Positions 1-11,182 are shown, counted from the stretch's first letter. The stretch: DNA of 64,000 bases from Varroa destructor (GCF_002443255.2 NW_019211456.1:40341891-40405890); one strand, 5' to 3'. Notes: generated by a model from the letters alone, not told the origin. Numbers and translations are program-made.

Positions 1-993
1 TTCAACTCGTATGCGGATTGCGCCATTATGGACTGCTTTGCTTAAGAATGATAGTGGTAATGGAATCATGTACGAGCCCTCTTTTCTTGGATCTTGGCAA
101 CTGATAATGTCACTAAGGTTACGGACCTTAACCACTAAAACTTGATGACCTTTTGTTAAAACAGTAATGCCAATATTCCCAGCAAGAGGAAATATTTGTA
201 TGGGGTAATCTAAAACCAAACATCGAAGTGTTATCCTTAATCCTGCGTCAAAACCGACGTCGGACACCGTAACATTGACCTCCATTAGCACACCTTTGAC
301 GAATCCAGTCAAGGAGTTTTGATACACAACAATGGATTTGTTCAAGCTGTTTTTTCGGTATCTTTGTCCGGGAGTCGTTTCTTGATACGAAGTGCTAGCG
401 TTGCGAGTCTTGTTATATGGAAATATGAAGTCAGCTCCTTGAAGTGTGACGGAGCCATTCAGTATCACTCCGTTAACTAACTGGTCGAAATTCGTACCGA
501 TATTAACCAGGGCATCCTTAAGAATACTATCTAAGGATAGACTCTTTAAAAAAAACTCAAGTAGAATTTGCCTCTGCTTAACATTTCGAAGGACCATTGT
601 CACAATATCCTCCGCATCAATTTCCTCGAGAACAGTATTTACAAAAACGTTTTTTACTTCTGGTACAGAGAAAAATTTTGTCAATAGTTTCTTGAAAGTG
701 TTAGTATCGTCTTCCATGAGTCCCAGAAAAGGCTGCGCTTTTTCCATTAATTCTACGGTTTTTTTGGACATATTCTGCGTTCGTGTGAATATTATAATGG
801 TAAAGATCACAAGGATAACTACCACGATTATAGTGCATGCCATAGTGACTCCGTAGAGGCGTTTCGTGTCAGCTAGTCGAGTTTCGAGTTCTGTAATACG
901 TAGATCTTGACTACTTGGGCTCAACTCCTGTATTATTCCAGTTAGCCTGCGGGCTGGTGAAGAACTCTCAGGGTCTTTTGGTTTAGAGAACAT
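1..993 (-). CDS. Tandem membrane-protein family, copy A (3' end cut by window edge)
   Basis: The frame is open from an ATG at 993 to the left edge, 331 codons with no stop. A short polar N-terminus is followed by one hydrophobic segment at about residues 47-69, then a long helical region and a C-terminal domain. This is the layout of a signal-anchored single-pass protein with its C-terminus outside or in the lumen. The shared family features are present: a VTLQGADF-type motif near residue 210 (ITLNG.DF in B-D), a cysteine after it (LRC), a second late cysteine (SC), and AIRIRVE at the very end, matching RYRVELL in B and C. By that match only about 5-10 residues are missing. Copy A is the most divergent: it has about 60 extra residues between the membrane segment and the motif and lacks the paired cysteines of B and C. 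Several N-glycosylation sequons are visible. I recognise no named family. It is the only copy with its own in-frame ATG before the membrane segment, so it may be intronless at the 5' end. Confidence 0.72.
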   Translation of the reverse strand, partial: MFSKPKDPESSSPARRLTGIIQELSPSSQDLRITELETRLADTKRLYGVTMACTIIVVVILVIFTIIIFTRTQNMSKKTVELMEKAQPFLGLMEDDTNTFKKLLTKFFSVPEVKNVFVNTVLEEIDAEDIVTMVLRNVKQRQILLEFFLKSLSLDSILKDALVNIGTNFDQLVNGVILNGSVTLQGADFIFPYNKTRNASTSYQETTPGQRYRKNSLNKSIVVYQNSLTGFVKGVLMEVNVTVSDVGFDAGLRITLRCLVLDYPIQIFPLAGNIGITVLTKGHQVLVVKVRNLSDIISCQDPRKEGSYMIPLPLSFLSKAVHNGAIRIRVE

Positions 994-3373
994 ACTGAGC
1001 TTTGGACTCTCTTCTTAAGCTAGGGCTAGGCCTGTCTTCGGGATCTGCGGTGAATTATGACCTTGCTAGCTCTAGTGGGATACTGGGACGAATCCGAATT
1101 GTCGTAACCCTCTCGATCATCACAATTCAAACATATCAAGGTAAACGACATTCTCCAAGTTAGACTGCAGCCATCGATCCCGCAAGCTGCCGTTATATAT
1201 TGAGAATTACACTCTGGCTAATCGTCACATACAGTTACACAACCGTATATATTAGGTATAATGAATAGGTTGTCTCCGCTACACGAATTCTTCGTGAAAG
1301 CCTTCGCGAGGCATTGTTAACCAGATTCACAGTTCAGTCTAGATGACGGCTTATCTAACTTCTGACACTTGGACGAGTGTAAACAAAGCCGGTCGAAAAA
1401 TACAAGCAACAAGCTTGAAACGGATATATAGCAAATTAGCTGACGCACGGCTATTGTTGATAGAAGCGACACCATAAAATACATAAATAAGGCGACGATG
1501 TTGGCAAGAACTGCGTGCGCGAACTGCCGACGGTAGCGGTACAAAACCCAATGCTATCGTCACAGTGTCTTATTTTACGAAGTTTGTCCATTATAGGGCG
1601 CATCATGTGATAGTCGTATATATTTTGACGATTTACCACCGAATTCGGTTACTTCCTTTCCTTTAATCAATAGTTTCATTTCTGTGTTCGGCGTAAATAA
1701 TTATAAAGACGTCGTATTATCGAAGTAGCAGATGCAGCAGCATCGTCTGTACTCCCACAAGAAAATACATCGTTGCAAATTTTACGAAAATATCATCACT
1801 GGCGTCCTCCGGTGCGAGGCCTTTCTTGACAATTAGTCAAAACTTTCTAGGAAGCGACATAATTGTGTTGCTGTGGTCCACCGTTTCTTGACGAGATCTA
1901 TCCTAGCGCGTCAATCTCCTGTGGACATCTTTGAATTTTTGATAAGTCCGTCTTTGCGTAGCCAGATAAAAAAAACAAAGCGAACAGGTTACACATATTC
2001 TATAGGATACGTCGATGTTCGGGTAGCACGATTTCGTATCTTATAGTGCATTTTGCGGACCGACTTTACAAATGAGGCCATTCACTCAATCTAAATTGAC
2101 CGTCACAGAGAAAAAAAATCGCGAATATAAGTTCTAAAAATATGAAACTACTAGCATCAATATTCACTATTGGAAAATAGACTTAATAGGAAAATAGAAA
2201 ATAAAAATTTATGTTCATAGTTTCGATGACCTGTTTGGCGGAATAGGACTGTAGAGGCACAGCGTGGTAGGGTCAATGTTGGCACCCAATTCTGCCTTGG
2301 TTGCAGCTTAAATGTTTTATTCACCTACATAATTATCAATTTCTATAATCACAATCGTAAGTAGCTGTTATAGTTTCGACACGTAGAAGCACGCTACTCT
2401 TTGGTCAGTACTACATTTATGTAAAGTACAAAGATGTATACTTTACAAGCATCAATAGTAAAATTATAAACATTGTTCGGGTACTGCTGGTTCGGAAGAA
2501 TAAGCTCATTAAAAAAATTGTCTAGACAAATGGTGTGAAATAAATGTGCATAGATACATGCGTTAATGTTCAGCAACTTCACGATTTCTCTAGAACCATT
2601 GCCGGCATCTACTCACTGATGCTACAAATTACGATAGGTAATTTGCTTCAGTATTGAGCCTCAAACCCAAGTCAAAAAAAAAAAGTTGTGTCTTGTAAAA
2701 ATCCTGATAGGGCTGTTCAGAATGAGGAGGATTAGGGTTACCGAAGCTCCTGGCGTAGAAAGGCGTGAATTTACGATGCACTCGTGACCTTCAGAGATCA
2801 TGTCGACAATAAACCGACGTACAGAACCTTCAGTGGGCACGAGCAAAATTTTAACCCTTAAAGCAATGCTTATATGAAATCACACCATCAGTTCTTTCGT
2901 AATTATGGCCATTCGAGCAAAAGCGGTATGACAGCTTTTTCTATTGAGTAAGTGGAATAGGATACCGGAAAATAGTATTATGTTTAGCAGAAACTAATAA
3001 ACAATGCACGACTGAGTTGATGAAGGCTAGACTTTGAACAAAATTATATTAGAACGTTCTTAATTATATTTTCGATACTATTATACAGACAATGTCTATA
3101 CGTACGTACAGTATGTAATATTTACATATTGTAAGCCACTAAGATTTTAGATTTTTTGCTTTTATTTTTTACTAACGTGGCTTAAAATAGCGAAGCAGGC
3201 AGAATTAAAAAAAAAAAACAATTTTTTAAATTTAAAAAAAAGTAAAAGGAAAAACAAAAAAATTAAAAAGCGAATTCAAAGTATCTCAATCATTTTACTA
3301 GTTACAGACAATCAGGGAGCCGATATACATAGAAATCTGTAAGCTCGCGTAAGATACAACTGAGTACCTCTGA
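994..3373. other. Spacer between copies A and B
   Basis: AT-rich spacer that should contain the promoter and any 5' leader exon of copy A, and the 3' UTR of copy B. It has homopolymer A runs near 2675 and 3205-3260. I see no convincing coding sequence; the short open frames here have no recognisable motif. Confidence 0.5.
3161..3166 (-). terminator. Poly(A) signal of copy B
   Basis: AATAAA on the minus strand, about 210 bases downstream of the copy B stop codon. No other canonical hexamer was noted in between. Confidence 0.4.
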
Positions 3374-4228
3374 TTATCCAGAAGTAAGATGTAGGAGTTC
3401 GACCCTGTAACGCACAATATCGTTTTTAATGGCGTGATTCACGGTCGACTTTATTACCTGCCATTCGAATGTCTTCTGACCAGGAGAACCTGGATTTTCG
3501 CAATTGATGAAGTCCATAGGTGTTACAATAACATGTGCCACAGCGTGGTTGCCTGTTTTTAATATACTTAAACCAATATTGTTTTTAAGAGGCCAGTCAA
3601 CGAATGCGCCGATTGTAGCGGAGCATCTGAATTGCAAAATAAGGGCTGGACTAAGGCCTATATCTTCTATGGTGAGTGTTGCTCGCAGCGGTACTCCTTT
3701 AATGTAAGCATCCTGTGTGCGATTAAACCTATTACAATCAGCATTACAGAATTTCCCCAGCAACCGGCCAATATCAAATCGGAAGTCAGCACCGTTTAAT
3801 GTTATCTCCCCGGCAGATATTAGGCCATTGATGACCGACCCTAGCTGTTTCCTGGTGGAGAACAGAACTTCTCTAATAATTGTATCCAGTGTTGCGTTTC
3901 GCTGCGCAAGTGGCCCTAGAATCGGCTCTGTGTCTCTCATAAATACAGACACCCTGTCGGTAACTTCGAGCATATGCTTGATGCGCTTGTTTGCGTCGTT
4001 AAGACTAACAACGGCGAATGCTACTATAGCTATTATTAAAACAGCCACAATGGCCAAAAATAATCCATAAAGAAAGCTTGTCCTTATGTTGTTATACTTT
4101 AACTTCTTAAGTTTTCGATCAAGATAAGTTGTACTTAAGTCGGTTGTGGAATTTTCAAATTGAGTAGTGGGGCCTCCATGGTTCACAAAATGCTGGTAAT
4201 CCCTTACACTGGAATCCACGACGAATCG
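3374..4228 (-). CDS. Tandem membrane-protein family, copy B (last exon)
   Basis: Open frame of about 284 codons ending at 3374. The membrane segment (LYGLFLAIVAVLIIAIV region) begins about 49 residues after the GTG at 4219. Then come DTEPILGPLAQRNATLD, GEITLNGADF, a FC..DC cysteine pair, FVDWPLK, a NCENPGSPGQK segment and a RYRVELL ending. There is no ATG upstream in frame before a stop. A plausible splice acceptor (ATCACAG) precedes 4228, nine bases before GTGGATTCC. Copy C has the same sequence at the same distance from its own CAG. I infer that a short 5' exon supplying the initiator lies further upstream and is not identified. B and C are the closest pair, alignable end to end. An AATAAA on the minus strand at 3161-3166 lies about 210 bases past the stop. 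The function is unknown, and no enzyme motif is visible. Confidence 0.7.
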   Translation of the reverse strand, partial: RFVVDSSVRDYQHFVNHGGPTTQFENSTTDLSTTYLDRKLKKLKYNNIRTSFLYGLFLAIVAVLIIAIVAFAVVSLNDANKRIKHMLEVTDRVSVFMRDTEPILGPLAQRNATLDTIIREVLFSTRKQLGSVINGLISAGEITLNGADFRFDIGRLLGKFCNADCNRFNRTQDAYIKGVPLRATLTIEDIGLSPALILQFRCSATIGAFVDWPLKNNIGLSILKTGNHAVAHVIVTPMDFINCENPGSPGQKTFEWQVIKSTVNHAIKNDIVRYRVELLHLTSG

Positions 4229-4844
4229 CTGTGATAAACAGATCTTAAAGGGCAGCTATAGCCAAGATGGAACTTGAAACTTGTCAAAGATGTCCGACTA
4301 GAAGAGACACCCAATGCAATTCTAAATAATCGCTTCTCACAAGAATGCAATTGATAGACGGTCGCAGAGGCCAGCCCATGCAGTACTAGTAACAAAATCA
4401 ATAGTAACTTGATCAATTGCCACGACTGAGCACTTCGGGCATTTTTCTTAAAACGGTGTCCCCTATTATCTCTGTCTACGCTTCCTCGTTCAAAATATGC
4501 AAAAGCTCACAGACATTAAACGATAAACCGTTTACGAATTAGCGGAACACAATGAACTACAAACTACCAAAGATCTCAAAATCTGTAAGTCCATGATGAT
4601 TATATGCGAGAATAGATCTAAAATAGACCCTTCATTTTTGTAAACAACGATGGCATTAGTCTTAGACATGTTTTTTTCTACAGGGAAATACTGTATTTCA
4701 CGATGAAAAATATAGAGCAGTCTGACTTCGTAATATTCAGTTGGAAAGGAGGTTCCTGCGCTTTAATGCTTAAGCGAAAACGTCACATTTATTTCGGTGA
4801 AAATAAGTATCTTCCGTCATTGTTCTCGACCTTTTGTCATCTGT

Positions 4845-5235
4845 GAACCAATTTATTTCTTTTCACCGGAAGTTTTTTTGCTGTAGAAGAACTCATTCAG
4901 TCAGATTTTAAAACCTATTTCACTGTCAAATAAGCGGCTCCTAATCCAATGAACGGAAAACATAAAATCTACCAACGTCAGGTCTGGAGTATATAGAGGA
5001 TACAACGAAACCTTCCATTTGAACTTCCGAAAAATAGCTGTGACTGTATTTACCGTGTGAGGCCTAACATTTTCATGGACTGTCGGGTTTTTCTATTGCA
5101 TAGCCTGATTGATTCCGATGCGACTCGGTCAAATGAACATGCCGAATCATTGTCTGGTTCTAGTAAATCAGATCTCTGCAATGCTACCAAACGCAGCGAT
5201 TTGGTCCCACCAGATTTTAGATGAAAATCTGGTGG
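4845..5235 (-). pseudogene. Degenerate mariner transposase relic 1
   Basis: The minus strand translates, with frameshifts and stops, to diagnostic mariner transposase blocks in the right order. At about 5200-5215 there is IWWD, the start of the block that precedes the second catalytic aspartate. At 5070-5090 there is VHENVRPHT, where mariners have HDNARPH. Next comes YTPDLTLVDF in place of YSPDLAPSDY, then an LNEFFYSKK tail matching the EFFxxKD region. The second catalytic Asp has become Glu and several stops are present, so it is dead. The spacing from WWD to HEN is about ten residues shorter than usual, implying a small deletion. I could not recognise the N-terminal half upstream. It lies between family copies B and C. 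Confidence 0.75.
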
Positions 5236-5238
5236 GAC
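5204..5238. repeat. Perfect 15-bp inverted repeat (hairpin)
   Basis: GTCCCACCAGATTTT, a 5-base loop, then its exact reverse complement. It overlaps the WWD-coding block of mariner relic 1, so one arm looks like transposase-derived sequence and the other like an inverted local copy. Confidence 0.8.
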
Positions 5239-5239
5239 T

Positions 5240-6420
5240 TATATCGTAGCTTTTCTGCTGAAGCCACACATTCCGATCTCTGATCTATGTTGACCTTCAT
5301 ACACTACTAGTCAGCATCTGTGAAAATTTTATGTAAAAGCGGTCATCATTACTACTTGATGCTTGATACCGGGCAAGATGCAGCGTTACGCCGTAGTTCA
5401 TTATTGGATCAAATAATCATGAGGTATGCATGCTCGAAAGTATCTACCTCAACCTAACTTTTTTAACGGTAGTCTACTGACTACAGCACATCATTTCACG
5501 CACAGGAGTTGTGTGCCGGCCGTTCCTGTAAAAGTACCTTAGATCGTCATTACTAAACTCAGTCGGCCAAAGCAAGGTGTATTCTCTAGGTTCTCTAGGA
5601 TATTATTTCTAGACCCAGCAAACCACTCCTTGTGGTTTTAACGACAGCGCAGCTACTAATAAGACCAATGTTCTGGGCCGCTTCGGCACATTACGCACAT
5701 AATACACAAGGTGTCAAAAATGTATCTCGTTTTTACCTAAAACATAGGTTTTCTTTCGGGTTGGAAATTAAACTCACTACACGATATCCTTACAGCAGCT
5801 GATAGACCACGCAGAGCTCATTCGATGGATATAGCAAAAACTTGCTTTTAGGAGCCATTTACAGAATTTTAACCTAGTCAGCTATTCGAGGGTATTTTGA
5901 TGCGGTACCCAACGATACCCAAGTGACAATTGTAAACTAATAAGCTAGGATATAATGCTCCAATAATACTGAATGACCACCCTAATAGTATCAGTGTACG
6001 AGGCTGTTAAACTTAAACCTTAAACAAAACTTGCTGGTGCCTTTCGATTTATTTCACAATTGCGCCTATGTTAAATCCTGTAATATCTAGTTTCAATCAC
6101 TTTATATTCTATCGAGGCAGTTCTGAAGACGATAGGATTTTTCCGCTGTTGATGCATGGCATTTATAGAAAAAAAAAGATTAGTTTTTGACGTGAGCATA
6201 TTCTACTGAGATTTAAGAACTAACAACGATGACGACCTTTATAATAATTATAAAGGTTTTTTATTGACTTTTAATATGTCGTTTATTATTTATTAGTGTG
6301 GCGTTCAGCCATTGTAAAATCATTCAGATTGTTTTTTTCATAACATGTACTATTATAACGTTATAACAGATCAATTCCACTGCCCGCTAGCATCCACCGT
6401 CGATTTACAAAGGGGAATTC
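5240..6420. other. Spacer between mariner relic 1 and copy C
   Basis: AT-rich with no gene seen. Part may be the unrecognisable N-terminal end of the mariner relic. Two adjacent copies of TTCTCTAGG sit near 5582-5600. Confidence 0.4.
6282..6287 (-). terminator. Poly(A) signal of copy C
   Basis: AATAAA on the minus strand, about 140 bases downstream of the copy C stop codon. Confidence 0.4.
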
Positions 6421-6426
6421 ATCCAT

Positions 6427-7275
6427 CTACTTAGATAGAGGATGCAAGAGTTCGACTCTGTACCGGACAGTGTTATCTAAAATTGCTTCACTTACTGTTT
6501 GCATCAACACTTCCCATCTGTAGTGTTTCTGGCCAAGAGAATCTGGGCTATCGCAGTTAAGGAAATTTGTAGATGGCACAATCTTATAAACCGCCGGCTT
6601 GTTGTCAAGATATTTCAAGATACTCAGACCCAGGTCCATCTTGAGGGGCCATTCGACGAACGTACCCTTGTTATTAGAGCATGTAAGATGCAAAATAAGA
6701 ACTGGCTTGCGAATAGGATCTGCTACAGTAAGGCGGGCTCGCATTGGTACACCGTTGACAAGTACGTCGTAGGAGTTATTCAGTTTGCTACAAGCTGATT
6801 TGCAAGATTTACCAAGGAGACGAGTAATATCAAACCAAAGATCAACACCTTTCAGTGTTACCTCAGCTTTCGATACCAAATCATTGATGGCCTCTTCTAG
6901 AAACCTGCTGCTCTCAAAGAGAAATCTGTCAATAACGCTGTCGAGTGTTAAATTTTTCTTTGACAGTGGTCCTAAAATTGGCTCGGTAGCTTGGAGAAAT
7001 AGGGTGGCTTTTGTGCCAATCTCGTTTAAGTGTCTAATGCGTTCATACGTTTCTTTAAGGCTAATAACAGCAATGACTGATAGCGTGATTATTAGAATAA
7101 CCACGACGGCGAGAGCGCATCCATAGAGGCATCTTATTTCTACATGCTTGTAGTTCACGTTCCCAAGTCGTTTTCCAATGTCCGTCGTACTCAACTCGGA
7201 TGTCGAATCGTCATCGTGAGAGATCGAGCGTTCGAAATTCAGATAACTCTTTTTACTGGAATCCACGGTGAGCAA
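6427..7275 (-). CDS. Tandem membrane-protein family, copy C (last exon)
   Basis: Open frame ending at 6427, homologous to copy B throughout: SELSTTDIGKRL, a hydrophobic segment (LYGCALAVVVILIITLSVIAV), TEPILGPLSKKNLTLDSVI, EVTLKGVDL, paired cysteines (SCKSAC), FVEWPLK, LNCDSPDSLGQK and RYRVELLHP at the end. The frame stays open upstream to a GTG at 7335, but no ATG is present. The conserved 9-base offset to GTGGATTCC points to an acceptor at CTGCAG and an exon start at 7275. The pyrimidine tract there is weak, so an acceptor further upstream (up to about 7335) is possible. A poly(A) signal on the minus strand at 6282-6287 is about 140 bases past the stop. It is a single-pass, signal-anchor-type protein. 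Function not recognised. Confidence 0.7.
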   Translation of the reverse strand: MLTVDSSKKSYLNFERSISHDDDSTSELSTTDIGKRLGNVNYKHVEIRCLYGCALAVVVILIITLSVIAVISLKETYERIRHLNEIGTKATLFLQATEPILGPLSKKNLTLDSVIDRFLFESSRFLEEAINDLVSKAEVTLKGVDLWFDITRLLGKSCKSACSKLNNSYDVLVNGVPMRARLTVADPIRKPVLILHLTCSNNKGTFVEWPLKMDLGLSILKYLDNKPAVYKIVPSTNFLNCDSPDSLGQKHYRWEVLMQTVSEAILDNTVRYRVELLHPLSK

Positions 7276-7798
7276 CTGCAGCTGAGCTTTGTCCCGGAAT
7301 TGGAAGTATGATGGAGCCGACACTGTGACCTCCACTAGATCAACATCGAAATGCGACTGAGATTCATTAAATTAGTCTTCAAAAATTGCCAATAAATGTT
7401 AGTTATCCAACTATGACCGATAAACACTGCTGGTATCAAACATTCGGAGAGTTCACCTCTCGGCGCTGCTATAGATTATCTCGCCACAATTCGTTCTCAA
7501 CACTTAACGTTCGCCACAGCAGCGATGAACTATGAATATCACGATGATGCGCTTGTGTGCCATGCAAATGAGTAGTACATCACCGTGTATAATCCGGCAC
7601 TAGATGTACAGACAGATCTGCGTCTATCGATAGTTTGCACGCACAATGCAATATAGACTATTTATTTCTCGTAAATGACGACGATATTAACAAGGTAAAA
7701 GGTATACTATAAAAACAATTTTTCTTGACAACGTTATAAGAAGAGATACCTTATGTCGTCTGCGTTGTACCCCAATAGATTTTTGAAAAATCAGAGAT

Positions 7799-7825
7799 GA
7801 TCTCGATAAGGTTATTATCGAGATC
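7799..7825. repeat. 11-bp inverted repeat
   Basis: GATCTCGATAA and its exact reverse complement separated by 5 bases. It lies upstream of copy C and past the 3' end of copy D. Role unknown. Confidence 0.6.
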
Positions 7826-8376
7826 AATTCGAGAAGGATTCGATTATCAAGAAGGATTATTTGACGAAATTAGCAGCTAGAAATGTATTACAGCCAACGC
7901 TAATGAACCACAGAGTTAGTAATTGTTGTTGCATGATAAAAAAACGCACATGCTGTTTTACATATTACTGTAATGTCTAGTCTAAAGTTATCTTTGAAAT
8001 TTTCGCTGAAATAAATACTATATCTAGCTGATAGTCTAAGCTAATTAATGTAGAAGTGTGGAAAATCTCAAATATTACCAGTGAATTTAAAAGTACGCGA
8101 ATCTATTTTATTGTACCTAAACTATGGTCCTATCGAACTAATTCGTTTATTCGAATAGGGTATTCTATCCTTTCAACGTCCGCTATTATCTGTGTAATCA
8201 AAATGTAATACACAAATCCACATAATTTTATCCGATACGCATAACAGACGAAAATACTTAAGTAACGATACAAAGCACAACGAGGCAAGACTCAGCAAGT
8301 GTCTACTTTTTTTTTTATAGATACTAGAAACCAAAACTAACAGAAACGCATCAAAATGTAGTTTTCTGTAAATTTA

Positions 8377-9220
8377 CTATGGCAAGATTTCAATTCTGTA
8401 CCGAATCTTTAACCCCATATAAATTGCATGCTCTAGCAGTGATATGCTTTGTATCCATTCAGGGCCCGGTTCCTCCGTCGGGGGAACGCCCGGCGCACAG
8501 TCATCAATATGCTTAGTCCGCATCAACACCGGAAAAAGTACACGCAGGGGGATAGTATCGATCCCCAAAATAGCTAAACTGATTTTTGCCTTCTCAGGCC
8601 ATTGGGTCGTTAACACAATATCTCTAGGAATGGTCGCTTCTCTCGCGATGCGTTGACAGCCAAGGCGCACAATAAGACTGCTATTTCCTATTGAGCCAAA
8701 GGCACCAATCCCAAGGTACATTGGCACTCCTCTGACGTACCGAACGAGGTAACTTCTCCGTTTTTCCTTGTCAGTTTCCGGCAAATGTATCGGATGAAGA
8801 AGAGAACTCAAATCAATGGGAAAATCAACTCCGTTTAATGTTATCTTGCCATCGGATATTAGACTATTGACCATTTCAGTCAACTTCGTACCGCTTCCAA
8901 AAAGAACTTCTTCAATAACCGCCCTGAGCGACATGTTTCTTCGTACTGAAGGCCTGATAACGGGGTCTATGGAATACATAAATGATTCAACTTTGTGGAC
9001 AAGTTTGTCGATTTGGTCTAATCGAGCGTGTGCCTGCTCGAGTGCCACATACGTAATGATTGAAAACACAATTATCACAATACCAATTATTGTAAAGGCT
9101 ATCCTATACAGCTGTTTTGTCCTTGTTTGCATGTCTTTGAGCAGCGTAAGTGCCTCTTGCAACTCAGCTTTATTGACTTCAAGTGTTGAACCTTCTGGTT
9201 GACTGATAGGACCGCCGTAG
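8377..9220 (-). CDS. Tandem membrane-protein family, copy D (last exon)
   Basis: Open frame ending at 8377 with the family's layout: hydrophobic segment (IAFTIIGIVIIVFSIITYVAL), then DPVIRPSVRRNMSLRAVI (matching EPILGPL..N.TLD in B and C), GKITLNGVDF, a lone cysteine (RLGC), QWPEKAKISLAIL, a DDCAPG segment and RYRIEILP at the end. It lacks the FC..DC pair of B and C. No ATG occurs in frame; the frame stops at about 9290. A good acceptor (TTCATCATCCAG) sits at 9221-9222, so this is probably the last exon of a gene with an unseen 5' exon. The split codon there differs in phase from B and C, so this boundary is the least certain of the array. A poly(A) signal on the minus strand at 8107-8112 lies about 265 bases past the stop. 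Confidence 0.66.
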
Positions 9221-9224
9221 CTGG

Positions 9225-11060
9225 ATGATGAAGAAATAACAATAACAAATTTTTCTATTACGATAGTAACAACACGAAAAAATTGGAAATATTATACCGA
9301 TTTTTGTGCAATCATTTCGCTTTAATGTTCCAGCTAATCTTGGGACAGTCATGCTACTAAAATTCTAATTTGCTTAATACGAAAGCAACGCTCAACCGAT
9401 CAGATTGATCGATCAAAAGTCCACAAATGCATAACGGAAATAGGTTAACTGTGCACCGATAGGCTTACCCCTCGTTCGATGAAATGTTTAACGACGGTAT
9501 CAGACGTAAAACTTAAAACATTTAGGCTTACCCCCCAGTATCTCCCATAGCCGAATGTTGAGTGCGTCTGCAGCGAGAAACGTACAAGACTGTATGATTA
9601 CTAATAGATAATCAAAAGATTGGCAGACCTTGCCAGGCTCAGTAGATGCTAAGAAGTAATATACGTCGAAAATGAAAGGCACAAGCTTGTGTGATTAATC
9701 AGGCTTAAACGGCGGGGTTCGTCAGTTGAGCTGTCGCACGTCTAAGGTTGTAGGTCAACACGCGAAGTGCAGCGCGTAATATTAAGATATTCTAACAATG
9801 CTTAGTGTTTATTCACTTAATTTGTACGCTGTTATGCGTTGAATTCGAAGTACGAAATCGACTCAGAGCGTATTTATTTTATTTAAAATTGAACTACTGC
9901 AAAATTACTACTAATACAAATTGATACTAAACTCACTGTAAAACGAAGTTTACTATTAGTTTGGACATACAAATGGCCGCTGCTGAGCGTTGAAAGTAGG
10001 AACTTAGTCGGAAAATTAGAGGGATGTGCGATATGTCTAGTACAAGGCAATGCATAGACATTCGATTCCTGGAAAACAACCATTAAATAATAAGCTACTC
10101 ACTAGTTTACGGTTAGGCTGCCTATGAGAGTAGTCTCTTATGAGAAAGCGAATTTTCTTTAAGAGATAATCAACAGGATCTGCCGAATCACAAGACTCTT
10201 GTTGACCAGTGTCAAGCTTTACCTCGTATTGTCTTAAGATAGCATAAATGCGTAAAAATATCATCTAGTTTACTCATCTATTGTATATGATGAGAGGTAA
10301 AACTTCTAATGGGCCGTGGTGCGCATAACGAATGCGGCCCATACGTTATAATACGTTAAGGAAATCAATACTATCAATAATGGCATGTTCTATTATATAT
10401 TTGTAGTAAGCTGAATGAACACGGTGGCTTAACGAAACAGTAGTTTAAATTTCATCTCGCAACACCTGCTACACAATGGCGGTAAAAAACTGATTTTAGA
10501 CTATATCATCAACATGTTCTGATTGAATAATCCTCAAATATACATGGGTTTATCACATATGTGATACACATAGTTACTTAATTCAGCTATGAAGGTCACC
10601 TCAACGTATGAGCCTCCTCAGAGACAATCATTTAATTTAATCGATTATGTGTCTAGCAAAACCACGGGAAATGCATAGGCAAAAGTGCATGAATTGAATA
10701 TGTTTTCATCCCCGATAAGGCTAAACAGGAAATGCGAATACTTAGTTACGCCGTTTTTGCCATCGTGCCGGATTGACGTCATTTGTTAACTGCAGTAAGT
10801 GCTTACAAGCAAGCAAATTAATAGCTGTTGGGATTTTTCGAAACAAATGCTGGCTCCAGATACTTGCTCGATGCTGTATTATATAAACAATAAATTTGCT
10901 TTACCTATTTCGATTTGGCCGAAGTTTTATTTAACTAGCGCGGGCTATGCCTTGAGATCTTTAATCACTTAAACAAGCCTATCTATAAGCCAGCAAATTC
11001 GTAAGACAATATCCAGTAACATGAACACAATATCCGCATGAAAAAATAACAATCTGTTTG
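9225..11060. other. Intergenic, upstream of copy D
   Basis: No convincing gene. It should hold the promoter and leader exon of copy D. A few 60-75-codon open frames are present without motifs and are at the level expected by chance. Confidence 0.4.
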
Positions 11061-11063
11061 CAT

Positions 11064-11069
11064 TTTATT
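11064..11069 (-). terminator. Poly(A) signal of SOD2
   Basis: AATAAA on the minus strand about 240 bases past the SOD2 stop codon. It would give a 3' UTR that contains the poly-G/C tract at 11167-11182. Confidence 0.4.
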
Positions 11070-11166
11070 TTTGTTGTATTTAGTTTGTTATTCTATTTTT
11101 ATGTATGTCACGCTCATATGGTTTCGTGTATTTTTAGCCTAGAATTACGATACGCAGCGACGCACG

Positions 11167-11182
11167 CCCCCCCCCCCCCCCC
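11167..11182. repeat. Poly-C tract, 16 bases
   Basis: Uninterrupted run of 16 C on the plus strand, i.e. G on the SOD2 transcript, inside its likely 3' UTR. Such a run is unusual in an AT-rich genome and is prone to slippage. Confidence 0.9.

Noticed and set aside
3504..4070. Plus-strand open frames opposite copy B, and similar ones at 6499-7126 and 8816-9202
   Set aside because: They are antisense shadows of the array genes; the minus-strand frames carry the conserved motifs.
4204..4416. Minus-strand frame with a signal-peptide-like start (LLLILLLVLHGLASA)
   Set aside because: It starts with TTG, has no ATG, overlaps the 5' end of copy B in another frame and shows no mature-domain features; hydrophobicity comes from AT-rich codons.
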